A DNA stretch of 64,000 nucleotides, from positions 2,046,001 to 2,110,000 of the forward strand of contig CAWHVG010000003.1 in the NCBI GenBank assembly GCA_963832725.1, read 5' to 3'. This document shows positions 56,131 through 64,000 of this stretch, piece after piece. Position numbers and translations under genes: made by a program. A model generated the notes under the pieces. The model was given only the letters and a program-made list of their open reading frames with translations, searched no databases and was not told where the DNA came from. This DNA is from JAEZBP01 sp963832725. GTDB taxonomy: Bacteria > Myxococcota_A > Polyangia > Polyangiales > Sandaracinaceae. Numbering within the stretch: the first letter of the stretch is position 1; each line of letters begins with the position of its first letter.

Positions 56131-56703
56131 TCAGTGCTCGGCGCGCGCGTAGTCGAACGCGAAGTAGAGAGGCTGGGGCATCATCATGCCCTGCGTGGTC
56201 GCGCCGACCCGCATCTGGCCCTCGCCGGTGCTCTCGTAGACGTTCCAGCGCGTCCCCTGATCGGTCTGGAAGACCTGCTCGAGCTTGCCGCCCTCCTGGA
56301 AGCGCTGAGTCATCCGCATCTCGGTGCCGTCCGGCGTCCGCACCCGCACCGTCTGCCCGAGCCGCGACCGGTAGCGGCGATGGGCGTCGCCGTCGAACAT
56401 CACGGTGATCCGGCCGTCGTCACCGAAGAGCAGATCGATCCGCGCGTTGAGCGGCGTGTTGTCGTGGAGCTGCCCGCGGGCGATGCCCCGGACGAAGAAG
56501 TTCATCGCGTTGACGGCCTGATCGATCGCAGAGTCGACCACCCGCCGCGCCCGCTGCTCGTTCGCGGTGCGCCGCCATGTGCCCTGGAAGTGCGACCGGA
56601 GCTCCACGAGGTGCGGATCGGCCGGCGCATCTTGCATGCGCGCCGGCGAGGGCCAGAGCGCGGCGGCGAGGAGAAGGAGAGCGGGGAGCAGGCGTCGGTG
56701 CAT
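56131..56703 (-). CDS. Secreted protein of unknown function
   Basis: 190 residues, signal peptide MHRRLLPALLLLAAALWPSPARMQ, then a compact beta-rich domain (ELRSHFQGTWRRTANEQRARRVVDSAIDQAVNAMNFFVRGIARGQL...ITVMFDGDAHRRYRSRLGQTVRVRTPDGTEMRMTQRFQEGGKLEQVFQTDQGTRWNVYE). FQGTW at the start and a strand-rich remainder suggest a lipocalin-like barrel, but I do not recognise the family. It has its own gap on both sides and is divergent from the steroid-reductase-like gene. Confidence 0.7.
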   Translation of the reverse strand: MHRRLLPALLLLAAALWPSPARMQDAPADPHLVELRSHFQGTWRRTANEQRARRVVDSAIDQAVNAMNFFVRGIARGQLHDNTPLNARIDLLFGDDGRITVMFDGDAHRRYRSRLGQTVRVRTPDGTEMRMTQRFQEGGKLEQVFQTDQGTRWNVYESTGEGQMRVGATTQGMMMPQPLYFAFDYARAEH

Positions 56704-56983
56704 GGCAGAGCTCGAGACGGGAGAGCGGGACCTTCGATTCAGCCCGACCAACAAACGCGCTTCGTCGGCCGGTGTCAACTCGATCGCGACGCTTCTTCCT
56801 AGATGTCCTTGGAGCTCGCAACGCGGTCTGGCCGGCTCTCGACGTCGGCCTCGGCTGCGAGCCTCCTCGGAAACGGCCTGCGTTTCCTGCGTGGGCGCGT
56901 ACCCAATCTCGACGCCGATCGCTCGGCCATACCGATCACGACTTCCGCCTCGGACATCTCGACGGGCTATCATCGCGCCGCCC

Positions 56984-57745
56984 ATGTCCGAAGCCAACCT
57001 CCACTTCGCGCTGACCATGACGCTCTTCGTGCTCGCGGTGCCGACGCTCGTCGCGCTCCTGTGGACCACGGCGCCGTACGGGCGGCACGCGCGCGACGGA
57101 TGGGGACCGACGATCCCGAGCCGCGTCGGCTGGATCCTGATGGAGAGCCCGGCCGTGATCCTCTTCACGGGCCTCTACTTCCTCGGGCCCCACGCGCTCG
57201 AGCTCACGCCGCTCGTCCTGCTCACGTTCTGGCAGCTCCACTACGTGCACCGCGCGTTCGTCTTCCCCTTCCGGATGCGCATCGGGAACAAGCGGATGGC
57301 CGTCTCGGTGCCGCTGATGGGGATGCTCTTCAACGGCATCAACGTCTACGTGAACGCCCGGTGGATCTCGTGCTTCGGCACCTACCCGAGCGCATGGCTC
57401 GCCGACCCGCGCTTCATCGCCGGCGCGCTGGTCTTCCTCTCGGGCCTCGCCATCAACCTCCACGCCGACACCGTCCTCATCCACCTGCGCAAGCCCGGCG
57501 AGACCGGCTACAAGATCCCCCGCGGCGGTATGTACCGCTGGATCAGCAGCCCGAACTACTTCGGCGAGATCGTCGAGTGGCTTGGCTGGGCGCTGATGAC
57601 CTGGTCCCTCGCCGGCCTCGCGTTCGCCGTCTACACGATCGCCAACCTCGCGCCTCGCGCCATCTCCAACCACCGCTGGTACCAGGAGAAGTTCCCGGAC
57701 ACCTATCCGAGCGAGCGACGGGCGCTGATCCCTTTCGTGGTCTGA
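56984..57745 (+). CDS. 3-oxo-5-alpha-steroid 4-dehydrogenase family membrane protein
   Basis: 253-residue polytopic protein with the C-terminal steroid reductase domain: LRKPGETGYKIPRGGMYRWISSPNYFGEIVEWLGWALMTWSLAGLAFAVYTIANLAPRAISNHRWYQEKFPDTYPSERRALIPFVV, holding the NADPH-site residues PNYFGE and the final HRWYxxKFPDYP-type motif. Members reduce a conjugated C=C in steroids or long-chain enoyl lipids. About six TM helices. There is no Shine-Dalgarno; TATCAT lies 10 bp before the ATG, suggesting leaderless mRNA. With the cholesterol-oxidase-like gene 4 kb away, a sterol substrate is possible. Confidence 0.88.
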   Translation: MSEANLHFALTMTLFVLAVPTLVALLWTTAPYGRHARDGWGPTIPSRVGWILMESPAVILFTGLYFLGPHALELTPLVLLTFWQLHYVHRAFVFPFRMRIGNKRMAVSVPLMGMLFNGINVYVNARWISCFGTYPSAWLADPRFIAGALVFLSGLAINLHADTVLIHLRKPGETGYKIPRGGMYRWISSPNYFGEIVEWLGWALMTWSLAGLAFAVYTIANLAPRAISNHRWYQEKFPDTYPSERRALIPFVV

Positions 57746-57928
57746 CCGGCAGCTACAGCGAGGCGTTGTCGACGTACGTCAGCCCGGACGTCCATGTCCT
57801 GGACCGACAATTTCGTAACGGCCCGGACAGGCCCGTCGCGGTCGGGGACGACGGAGGCGCCGGGCCGACGCCCATAAACCGCTGAAACAAAGTAGCTTTC
57901 CACCCTTCCCCGCGCTTCCCACCCAGGC

Positions 57929-57947
57929 TGGCACGATGAATGCTGCA
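57929..57947 (+). promoter_or_regulatory. Sigma54-like -24/-12 promoter
   Basis: TGGCACGATGAATGCTGCA has GG and GC separated by exactly 10 bp and a canonical TGGCAC -24 box. It lies 27 bp before the next ATG, which has GAGGA at a good distance, so the predicted transcript would have a short leader with an RBS. It is the best sigma54 candidate in the window. Confidence 0.6.
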
Positions 57948-57973
57948 TCGCGTCATCGCCTGAGGAACCGATC

Positions 57974-58297
57974 ATGTCCGCCACCGCTTTCGAAGCCGCG
58001 CTCACCTGGGACGACGAGCTGCTCGCGTTCCTGCCGTCGAGCACGCCCGGCATGCGCCGGCAGGTCGTGCTCGAGGAGCGCGGCGAGGGCTTCGCGCTCC
58101 TGGAGGCGGACGCCGTCGGCTGGACGCTCTGCATCCCGGACGGCGCCGAGGCGGTGGCCACGGTCGGCGGCACCCCGGTCGATCTGAGCCAACTCTCGCG
58201 CGACGCCGCCGGTGAGCGGCGCCTTCGCGTCTGCGCCGGGCTCCGCGCGCGAGTCTCGATGGGCGACTTCCGCTTCGAGCTGACACCGGCCGCCTGA
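57974..58297 (+). CDS. Small protein of unknown function
   Basis: 107 residues, acidic and soluble (MSATAFEAALTWDDELLAFLPSSTPGMRRQVVLEERGEGFALLEADAVGWTLCIPDGAEAVATVGG...LRARVSMGDFRFELTPAA). Strand-rich, with no motif I recognise. It begins with GAGGA 8 bp before the ATG and sits downstream of the sigma54-like promoter, so it may be conditionally expressed. The 207 bp that follow hold no other recognised gene. Confidence 0.62.
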   Translation: MSATAFEAALTWDDELLAFLPSSTPGMRRQVVLEERGEGFALLEADAVGWTLCIPDGAEAVATVGGTPVDLSQLSRDAAGERRLRVCAGLRARVSMGDFRFELTPAA

Positions 58298-58504
58298 TCG
58301 CGGGCTACGAGCCAACTCGGCAGTGCTGCGGACCTCCGCCTCGCACCGAGACCCGGACATCCGTGTCGCGGTCGATGGGAACGGCACGGTACGCGGCCGG
58401 CGGCGCTCGGGATCGGCGACGTGCGATTCTTGCGCATTCGCGCGATCACGCAGGCGCGAGCGGGAGCGGGCCCAACGGGCACGCGGCATGCTTCACTTCT
58501 GGGC

Positions 58505-58675
58505 ATGTTGCCCGCCTACATCATCGAGGAGCTCCGCCGTCGGGAGCAGGCGCGCCGCGACGAGACGCGCCGTCCGCAGCCGCAGATCGAGCTCCCGATG
58601 GAGCGCCCGCGCCGCCCCGAGCCGGCGGCGGAGCGGTCCGAGCGGGGCGTCGCGATCATCGAGGTCTGGGACTGA
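58505..58675 (+). CDS. Very small conserved-looking protein
   Basis: 56 residues: LPAYIIEELRRREQARRDETRRPQPQIELPMERPRRPEP...GVAIIEVWD. The N-terminal LPAYIIEELRRRE helix followed by an Arg/Pro-rich middle is a pattern I associate with short orphan proteins in related genomes, but I cannot assign a function. There is no Shine-Dalgarno; a GGCACGCGGCATGCT element lies 27 bp upstream of the ATG, exactly as before the lipoprotein at 38330. Confidence 0.5.
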   Translation: MLPAYIIEELRRREQARRDETRRPQPQIELPMERPRRPEPAAERSERGVAIIEVWD

Positions 58676-58907
58676 AGGTCTGGCGACAAATCTCCCGTCG
58701 CCCCGCGGCCGATCCGGTCCCATCCGCGGCGTTGTCGCTCGTCGCCGTGCAATCGCCGCGACTCCTCGCGCCGCCTTGCGGGTGAGACCATCTCGATTGC
58801 GGGGCTCGGTCCGATTTATCGACAGCGCTCGAGGCCCGGCCGAGCCCGGATCATTCGCCAGCGCGTCCGGGTTGCGCGGTGCCGTCGCCGCGCCCAAACG
58901 AGACGGC

Positions 58908-59786
<879 letters not shown>

Positions 59787-60060
59787 GCGGTCGCGACCCG
59801 CGCCGGACAGCCCGTGCTGCCCCGCGGCTCACGAACGACAAGGCCTTCGTCCCCACGGTCGTCGCCTCCCAGGACAGGCGCTCCGAGTCTACGCCATGGC
59901 TCGGACGGTGCCGCGCGATCCGCCGACGAAAACGCGGCATAAGGGGCCCGGATCGCCTCTCCGCGCAGCGCCCTCGAATCGCTGCGGCTGGGCAAGCTCG
60001 GTGCCCTGCAACCGCGAGCGGAGGAGCGCGGAAAGGCTGCGCGAGCCGCACCACAACGAC
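59787..60060. other. Intergenic, no gene seen
   Basis: About 270 bp between convergent genes exonuclease III and rpsT with no credible coding frame; it ends at the rpsT terminator. Confidence 0.5.
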
Positions 60061-60092
60061 GAAAACGCCGCCCGGGCAGACCGGACGGCGTC
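60061..60092 (-). terminator. Rho-independent terminator of rpsT
   Basis: On the minus strand ACGCCGTCCGG-TCTG-CCCGGGCGGCGT is followed by TTTTC, 18 bp after the rpsT stop. The stem has one G-U-type mismatch position and a four-base loop. Confidence 0.82.
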
Positions 60093-60109
60093 TCGATGAA
60101 GGCGCGCGA

Positions 60110-60373
60110 TCAGCCGAGCTGCGCGACCTGATGGCTCAGACGGCTGATGTACCGCGAGCCCGTCCGGCGGTGGTACACGCCTTTGGACACCGCGCTGTCG
60201 ATGCTGCGGGCCGCGACGGCGAGCGCCTGCTCGGCGGTCGCCTTGTCCTCGGCGGCGATGGCCGCACGCACGCGCTTGACGTACGTACGGACGGTGGTGC
60301 GGATGTGCCGGTTGCGCGTGGTGCGCTTCTCGGTCTGCCGGATACGCTTCTTCGCGGATGCGTGATTCGCCAC
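60110..60373 (-). CDS. rpsT: 30S ribosomal protein S20
   Basis: 87-residue basic protein that binds 16S rRNA in the 30S body. ANHASAKKRIRQTEKRTTRNRHIRTTVRTYVKRVRAAI is the S20 N-terminal helix, and VSKGVYHRRTGSRYISRLSHQVAQL the typical end. The GTG start is supported by AGGAG 8 bp upstream. A near-consensus promoter and an intrinsic terminator bracket it, so it is a single-gene transcript, divergent from murJ as in many bacteria where rpsT and murJ are neighbours. Confidence 0.97.
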   Translation of the reverse strand: MANHASAKKRIRQTEKRTTRNRHIRTTVRTYVKRVRAAIAAEDKATAEQALAVAARSIDSAVSKGVYHRRTGSRYISRLSHQVAQLG

Positions 60374-60410
60374 GTCTCGACTCCTGCCCGCAACAAGAGC
60401 GGGGAGCGGA

Positions 60411-60439
60411 CTACTAACGGCGGGCGCAGACGTTGTCAA
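60411..60439 (-). promoter_or_regulatory. Housekeeping sigma70-type promoter of rpsT
   Basis: On the minus strand a perfect TTGACA (60439-60434) is followed after exactly 17 bp by TAGTAG (60416-60411), about 40 bp before the GTG start. Strong -35 and ideal spacing fit a ribosomal-protein gene. Confidence 0.78.
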
Positions 60440-60546
60440 GGAGAGCCGGCCCCGGCCCGAAGCTGGTCCATCGCCCGCTCCCGTGCCAACCCGCGAGCGG
60501 CAGAGCACGGATCGCCAGCGAAAGGCGTCCCGAAACTTTGGAGCCC

Positions 60547-62187
60547 GTGGCCGAGCACGAGGATACTGCCGCCGTGACCGATGCTGCCGCACGCGAGGGC
60601 GCAGAGGACGAACGCGCCGGCGGCGCGATCGCGAGGCGCGCGGGCGTGGTGGCGGCCGGCACGCTGACCTCCCGGATCCTCGGGTTCGCGCGGGACATCG
60701 TCTTCGCCGCGGCCTTCCCGACCGAGCTGACCGACCTCTTCTACGTCGCCTTCACCATCCCGAACGCGCTCCGGGTCTTGCTCGGCGAGGGGGCGGTCTC
60801 GGCCGCGGTCGTGCCCGTATTCAGCGAGGTGCGCGCCAAGGACGGCGAGGAAGCGGCGCGCCAGTACTTCGCACGGTTGACCGGCCTGCTGGGCACCGTC
60901 CTGCTGGTCGTCACCGTCCTCGGTGTGCTCGCCGCACCGGCGCTCGTGAGCGTGTACGCCACGGGCTACCTCTTCGAGGATTGCGCGCGCTACGGCGAGA
61001 CGGTCCAGCTCACGCGGGTCGTCTTCCCCTACATCTTCTTCATGGGGCTGGCCGCGCTCGGGATGGGCGGGCTCAACGCCCTGCGCCGCTTCGCCGTGCC
61101 CGCGTTCGCGCCGGCGCTCCTGAACGTAGCGCTGATCTTCGCCGCTCTGGTCCTGGTCGGTCCGGCCACCGCGCTCGGGCTGCCGGCGGTCGGCGCCCTC
61201 GCCCTCGGCGCGCTGATCGGCGGCGCGCTCCAGCTCGTCGCCCAGTGGCCGGCCCAGCGGGCGGTCGGGCTCTTGCGCCGCCCCCAGCTCACGCTGCGCG
61301 ACCCGGCGGTGAAGAAGACGCTGCGGCTCCTGGTCCCGGTGCTGGCGGGCTTCGGCGTCTACCAGCTGAACACGATGCTCGGCCGCACTTTCCTCAGCTT
61401 CCAGGAGGAAGGCGCCCAGAGCTACATCTATTACGGGCAGCGGCTGGTCGAGATCCCGCAGGGCATGTTCGCGCTCGCCATCGCGGGCGCCTCGCTGCCG
61501 ACGCTCAGCGATATGCGCCAGCGCGGGGATCTGGACGGAATCCGCCAGCTCTTCGGCTACTCGCTGCGGCTGACCCTCTTCCTCGGCATCCCCTCCACGC
61601 TCCTCTTGGCGGTGCTGGCCGAGCCGATCGTCGCCGTCGCCTTCGGCCGGGGCGCGTTCGAGCGGACCGACGTCATCGAGACGGCGCGTTCGCTCGAGTG
61701 GCAGGCGGCCGGCGTGTGGGCGATCGCGTCGGTGCGAACCGTGGTGCCGCTCTACTACGCCTACAACGACACGCGGACGCCGGTGGTGGCGAGCACGGTG
61801 AACATGCTCGTGTTCGCGGCGACGGCGCTGGCGCTGATGGGCCCCTTCCGGCACGTCGGCGTGGCCATGGCCCTGAGCGCGGCGGGCATCGGCCAGCTGG
61901 TGACGCTCCTCGTCCTGCTCCGGCGCAAGGTAGGCCGCCTCGGGCTGCGGGCCGTGGTGGCGAGCGGGCTGCGGATCGGCGCCGCGAGCGCCGCGATGGC
62001 GGGCACCTGCTGGGCGATCGCCCGCTTCGGCGAGTGGAGCCGCGGCGGCAACGACCCGTGGAACGTGGCCGTCCTGATCGGCGCCGTGAGCGCGGGCGGC
62101 GTGGTCTTCCTCATCGCGGCCAAGCTGCTCCGCACGCCCGAGCTCGAGGAGCTCTGGGCGGCGGTTCGCCGCCGCGTCCGCCGCTGA
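60547..62187 (+). CDS. murJ: Lipid II flippase MurJ
   Basis: About 546-residue MOP-superfamily flippase with some 13-14 TM helices that exports lipid II for peptidoglycan synthesis. Family blocks: GTLTSRILGFARDIVFAAAFPTELTDLFYVAFTIPNALRVLLGEGAVSAAVVPVFSE at the start, RVVFPYIFFMGLAALGMGGLNALRRFAVPAFAPALLNVALI, YYGQRLVEIPQGMFALAIAGASLPTLS, and FGRGAFERTDVIETA. Start is uncertain: a GTG with GGAG nearby (VAEHEDTAAV) is used; a GTG 27 bp later is the alternative. It is followed 53 bp later by engB on the same strand. Confidence 0.95.
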   Translation: MAEHEDTAAVTDAAAREGAEDERAGGAIARRAGVVAAGTLTSRILGFARDIVFAAAFPTELTDLFYVAFTIPNALRVLLGEGAVSAAVVPVFSEVRAKDGEEAARQYFARLTGLLGTVLLVVTVLGVLAAPALVSVYATGYLFEDCARYGETVQLTRVVFPYIFFMGLAALGMGGLNALRRFAVPAFAPALLNVALIFAALVLVGPATALGLPAVGALALGALIGGALQLVAQWPAQRAVGLLRRPQLTLRDPAVKKTLRLLVPVLAGFGVYQLNTMLGRTFLSFQEEGAQSYIYYGQRLVEIPQGMFALAIAGASLPTLSDMRQRGDLDGIRQLFGYSLRLTLFLGIPSTLLLAVLAEPIVAVAFGRGAFERTDVIETARSLEWQAAGVWAIASVRTVVPLYYAYNDTRTPVVASTVNMLVFAATALALMGPFRHVGVAMALSAAGIGQLVTLLVLLRRKVGRLGLRAVVASGLRIGAASAAMAGTCWAIARFGEWSRGGNDPWNVAVLIGAVSAGGVVFLIAAKLLRTPELEELWAAVRRRVRR

Positions 62188-62240
62188 CGACCGGCGAGCC
62201 GGCTGGCCTCCGCCCTCGCCGCCCGCTACAGCAGCACGCG

Positions 62241-62855
62241 ATGCAGGTCCTCGACGCACGATTTCTCGCCAGCGCGACCAACACGGAGTCGCTGCCTCCG
62301 CCCGCGTTCGCGGAGATTGCCTTCGCCGGGCGCTCCAACGTCGGCAAGTCGAGCCTGATCAACCGGTTGGTCGGCCGCCGCAAGCTCGTCCGCACCAGCT
62401 CCACCCCCGGCTGCACCCGCGGCCTCGCGCTCTTCCGGACGCGCCTGCGCATCGGCGACGGCGACGAGGCCTTCATCGACTTCGTGGACCTGCCGGGCTA
62501 CGGCTACGCCAAGCGGAGCAAGGTCGAGCGGCGCTCGTGGGGCCCGATGATCGACGCCTTCCTCCGCGACCGGCCCGGGCTGAGGGCGGTGGTGGTCATC
62601 GTGGACATCCGGCGCGGCCCGGAGGCAGACGACCTCGATCTGCTGACCTTCCTCGCAGACCTCGAGGTCACGCCCATCGTGGTGGCCACCAAGCTCGACA
62701 AGCTGCCCGCGAACAAGCGCAAGCCGGCGTTGCACGCGCTCGCGCAGCGGCTCGGGTTCAAGCCGGTCGGGTTCTCGTCGGTGACCGGCGACGGTGCCGA
62801 CGAGCTCTGGCGGCGCGTGCTGCGCGCGGCCTCGATCGCGGCCCCCGAACGCTGA
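62241..62855 (+). CDS. engB: Ribosome biogenesis GTP-binding protein EngB/YsxC
   Basis: 204-residue TrmE-Era-EngA-like GTPase for 50S assembly. G1 GRSNVGKSSL near residue 30, G2 region RTSSTPGCTR, G3 DLPGYGYAK, G4 TKLD, G5 FSSVTGDGADEL. VLDARFLASATNTESLPPPAFAEIAFAGRSNVGKSSLIN is the standard EngB start. Complete and normal length. It probably shares a transcript with murJ. Confidence 0.97.
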   Translation: MQVLDARFLASATNTESLPPPAFAEIAFAGRSNVGKSSLINRLVGRRKLVRTSSTPGCTRGLALFRTRLRIGDGDEAFIDFVDLPGYGYAKRSKVERRSWGPMIDAFLRDRPGLRAVVVIVDIRRGPEADDLDLLTFLADLEVTPIVVATKLDKLPANKRKPALHALAQRLGFKPVGFSSVTGDGADELWRRVLRAASIAAPER

Positions 62856-62884
62856 ACGCCCCAACGCTGAACGATCGCCGAAGA

Positions 62885-63535
62885 TCAGCCTTCGAGGTAG
62901 CGGTTGTGCGCGGGGCCACGCAGGTACTCGCGGATCGTCGTCGGAACGCGGAGCATCCACTCGTGGATCTGGCCGCGGAGGATCCCGCCGAGCACGCCAC
63001 CGCCGACGTCGGCCATCACGCCGTAGCTGACCAGGGTCTTGTCCGAATCGTCCTGGAACGGCCCCACCGAGATGAACCCCCACGCCGCGCGCAGGTCGTT
63101 CGGCCGCTGGTCGTCGAGCTGGAACGCGATATCGCGGCGCGCCTGGTCGTAGGTCATCCGCAGGTGGTAGCTCGCGTGCACGAAGCCCGCCGCGTGGCTC
63201 ACCCGCACCACCCGCTGGCCCGAGGAGTGCGCGACCACCTCGGCATGGTCGGCGCCGGGGAGCATCCGCCGATAGCTGCGCGCGTCGCAGAGCGCCCGCC
63301 AGGTCACGTCGACCGGCTGGTTCACCACCTGCCAGCTGCTGCCACCGATGAGCCGGAGCGAACCGCGGCGGCGCGAGACCGGCCTCGCCACGAGCCGGCC
63401 GTGCTCGAGCCGGGAAAGCTCTTCGGCCGTGAACCCGCGCTCCTGCGCCGCCACCGGGAGGACGGCGAGCGCGAGCGTCAGCCCGAGCGCCACCGCGCCC
63501 GAGCCCGTCACGAAGGGCCGCCCACTCCTACTCAT
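62885..63535 (-). CDS. Secreted SRPBCC/START-like protein
   Basis: 216 residues with a signal peptide (FVTGSGAVALGLTLALAVLPVAAQ) and a START-like domain: GGSSWQVVNQPVDVTWRALCDARSYRRMLPGADHAEVVAHSSGQRVVRVSHAAGFVHASYHLRMTYDQARRDIAFQLDDQRPNDLRAAWGFISVGPF, ending with a long helix IHEWMLRVPTTIREYLRG. The fold usually holds a hydrophobic ligand. ATG chosen directly before the signal peptide. It follows the mepA-like gene by 13 bp, so the two are likely co-transcribed. Confidence 0.82.
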   Translation of the reverse strand: MSRSGRPFVTGSGAVALGLTLALAVLPVAAQERGFTAEELSRLEHGRLVARPVSRRRGSLRLIGGSSWQVVNQPVDVTWRALCDARSYRRMLPGADHAEVVAHSSGQRVVRVSHAAGFVHASYHLRMTYDQARRDIAFQLDDQRPNDLRAAWGFISVGPFQDDSDKTLVSYGVMADVGGGVLGGILRGQIHEWMLRVPTTIREYLRGPAHNRYLEG

Positions 63536-63548
63536 CACACTCTGTATG

Positions 63549-64000
63549 TCACGGCGAACGCCGTGCTGCACGGCGGCGATCGGCACGATCGCGTGCCGGC
63601 GGCGTTCCCGGGTACCACGAGTGGAAAGGTGCGCGGTCACGGCAGGTGGGGCGCTCGTGCGGGTTGCAATACACGCGCACGTGGAAGTGGTTCGCGTGCG
63701 GGTTACCGCGGCTGGGCTGCTGCATCACCGCTTCGGCACGCGCGATCACGGCGGCCGGTGCGTGACGGCGGCGCCCCTCCCGCAGCAGGCGCCGCTGGAT
63801 GGCGCGCGAGACGAAGATGTGCTGCACACGGGCGTCCCCGTCGGCGACCAGCTTCCCGACCAGCTCCCAGTTCCGGGCGTCATCGAAGCGCAGCATGCGA
63901 TTGGGACCGCGGCCGACACCGTCGCCGCCGAAGACCGCGAACGCGAAGGGGTCGTAGGGCCTCCCGCGGGCGTCGGTCATGTAGAACGAGATGTCCGCGT
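63549..64000 (-). CDS. mepA: Penicillin-insensitive murein endopeptidase (MepA-like), partial
   Basis: The C-terminal 150 residues of a peptidase M74 protein; the start lies beyond the window. NWELVGKLVADGDARVQHIFVSRAIQRRLLREG and the zinc-site GNPHANHFHVRVYC are the family's conserved end (the second His ligand region HFHVR). These periplasmic zinc enzymes cut D-Ala-meso-DAP cross-links in peptidoglycan. The C-terminus adds a Cys-containing, Arg-rich tail (NPHERPTCRDRAPFHSWYPGTPPARDRADRRRAARRSP). A GATTC/GAATC-type break is not seen in this part. Confidence 0.88.
   Translation of the reverse strand, partial: ADISFYMTDARGRPYDPFAFAVFGGDGVGRGPNRMLRFDDARNWELVGKLVADGDARVQHIFVSRAIQRRLLREGRRRHAPAAVIARAEAVMQQPSRGNPHANHFHVRVYCNPHERPTCRDRAPFHSWYPGTPPARDRADRRRAARRSP

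Overview
The window is very GC-rich (roughly 70% by eye) with short intergenic gaps and many GTG starts. It reads as a chromosomal segment of a Myxococcota bacterium, probably a Sandaracinus- or Polyangiales-like lineage. Pointers to this are a Ser/Thr kinase with a PEGA tail, an AgmX/PglI-type protein, Cys-rich repeat lipoproteins, a sigma54-like promoter and many small secreted proteins. I saw no rRNA, tRNA, transposase or CRISPR array.

Layout. 0-7.6 kb: the end of a cytochrome-like gene, a PEGA Ser/Thr kinase, the RNA-repair pair Hen1-Pnkp, and two small secreted proteins. 7.6-11.4 kb: an arylsulfatase with its radical-SAM maturase. 11.9-23.1 kb: a CaCA-type exchanger, a membrane sulfatase-like protein, a leucine dehydrogenase/ATP-grasp pair, a PRPP synthetase-like gene, an AgmX/PglI protein, an alpha/beta hydrolase and a secreted PPC-like protein. 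23.4-25.4 kb: an unknown protein, then a noncoding array of 41-bp repeats carrying GGTGATCACC palindromes. 25.7-32.6 kb: a lipid or polyketide-type cluster of two divergent flavin halogenase-like enzymes, an ACP, a FabZ/ApeP-like dehydratase, a ketosynthase and an acyltransferase, closed by a 171-bp palindromic element. 32.8-39.1 kb: a coiled-coil protein, repeat lipoproteins and an FdhF/YdeP molybdoenzyme. 39.1-51 kb: FdhD, then a four-gene MoxR ATPase / DUF5682 / VWA / SWIM operon resembling E. coli yehL-yehM-yehP-yehQ, followed by a WGR-DUF4132 protein of the YehI/MolR family. 51-64 kb: a cholesterol-oxidase-like GMC enzyme with a partner lipoprotein, a PF10118 hydrolase, GNAT and steroid-reductase-like genes, exonuclease III, rpsT, murJ, engB, a START-like protein and a mepA-like endopeptidase cut by the window end.

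Main caveat and main sequence observation: ten otherwise intact genes are broken by frameshifts. I can account for them with 15 small insertions and no deletions. Eight of the 15 have the same form, GATC read as GATTC/GAATC, and undoing the insertion restores family motifs each time. This looks like a systematic sequencing or assembly artefact at GATC sites rather than gene decay, so the broken genes are annotated over their full span.

The most interesting biology is the 40-51 kb MoxR/DUF5682/VWA/SWIM + WGR-DUF4132 locus next to FdhF/FdhD, and the halogenase-ACP-ketosynthase cluster.
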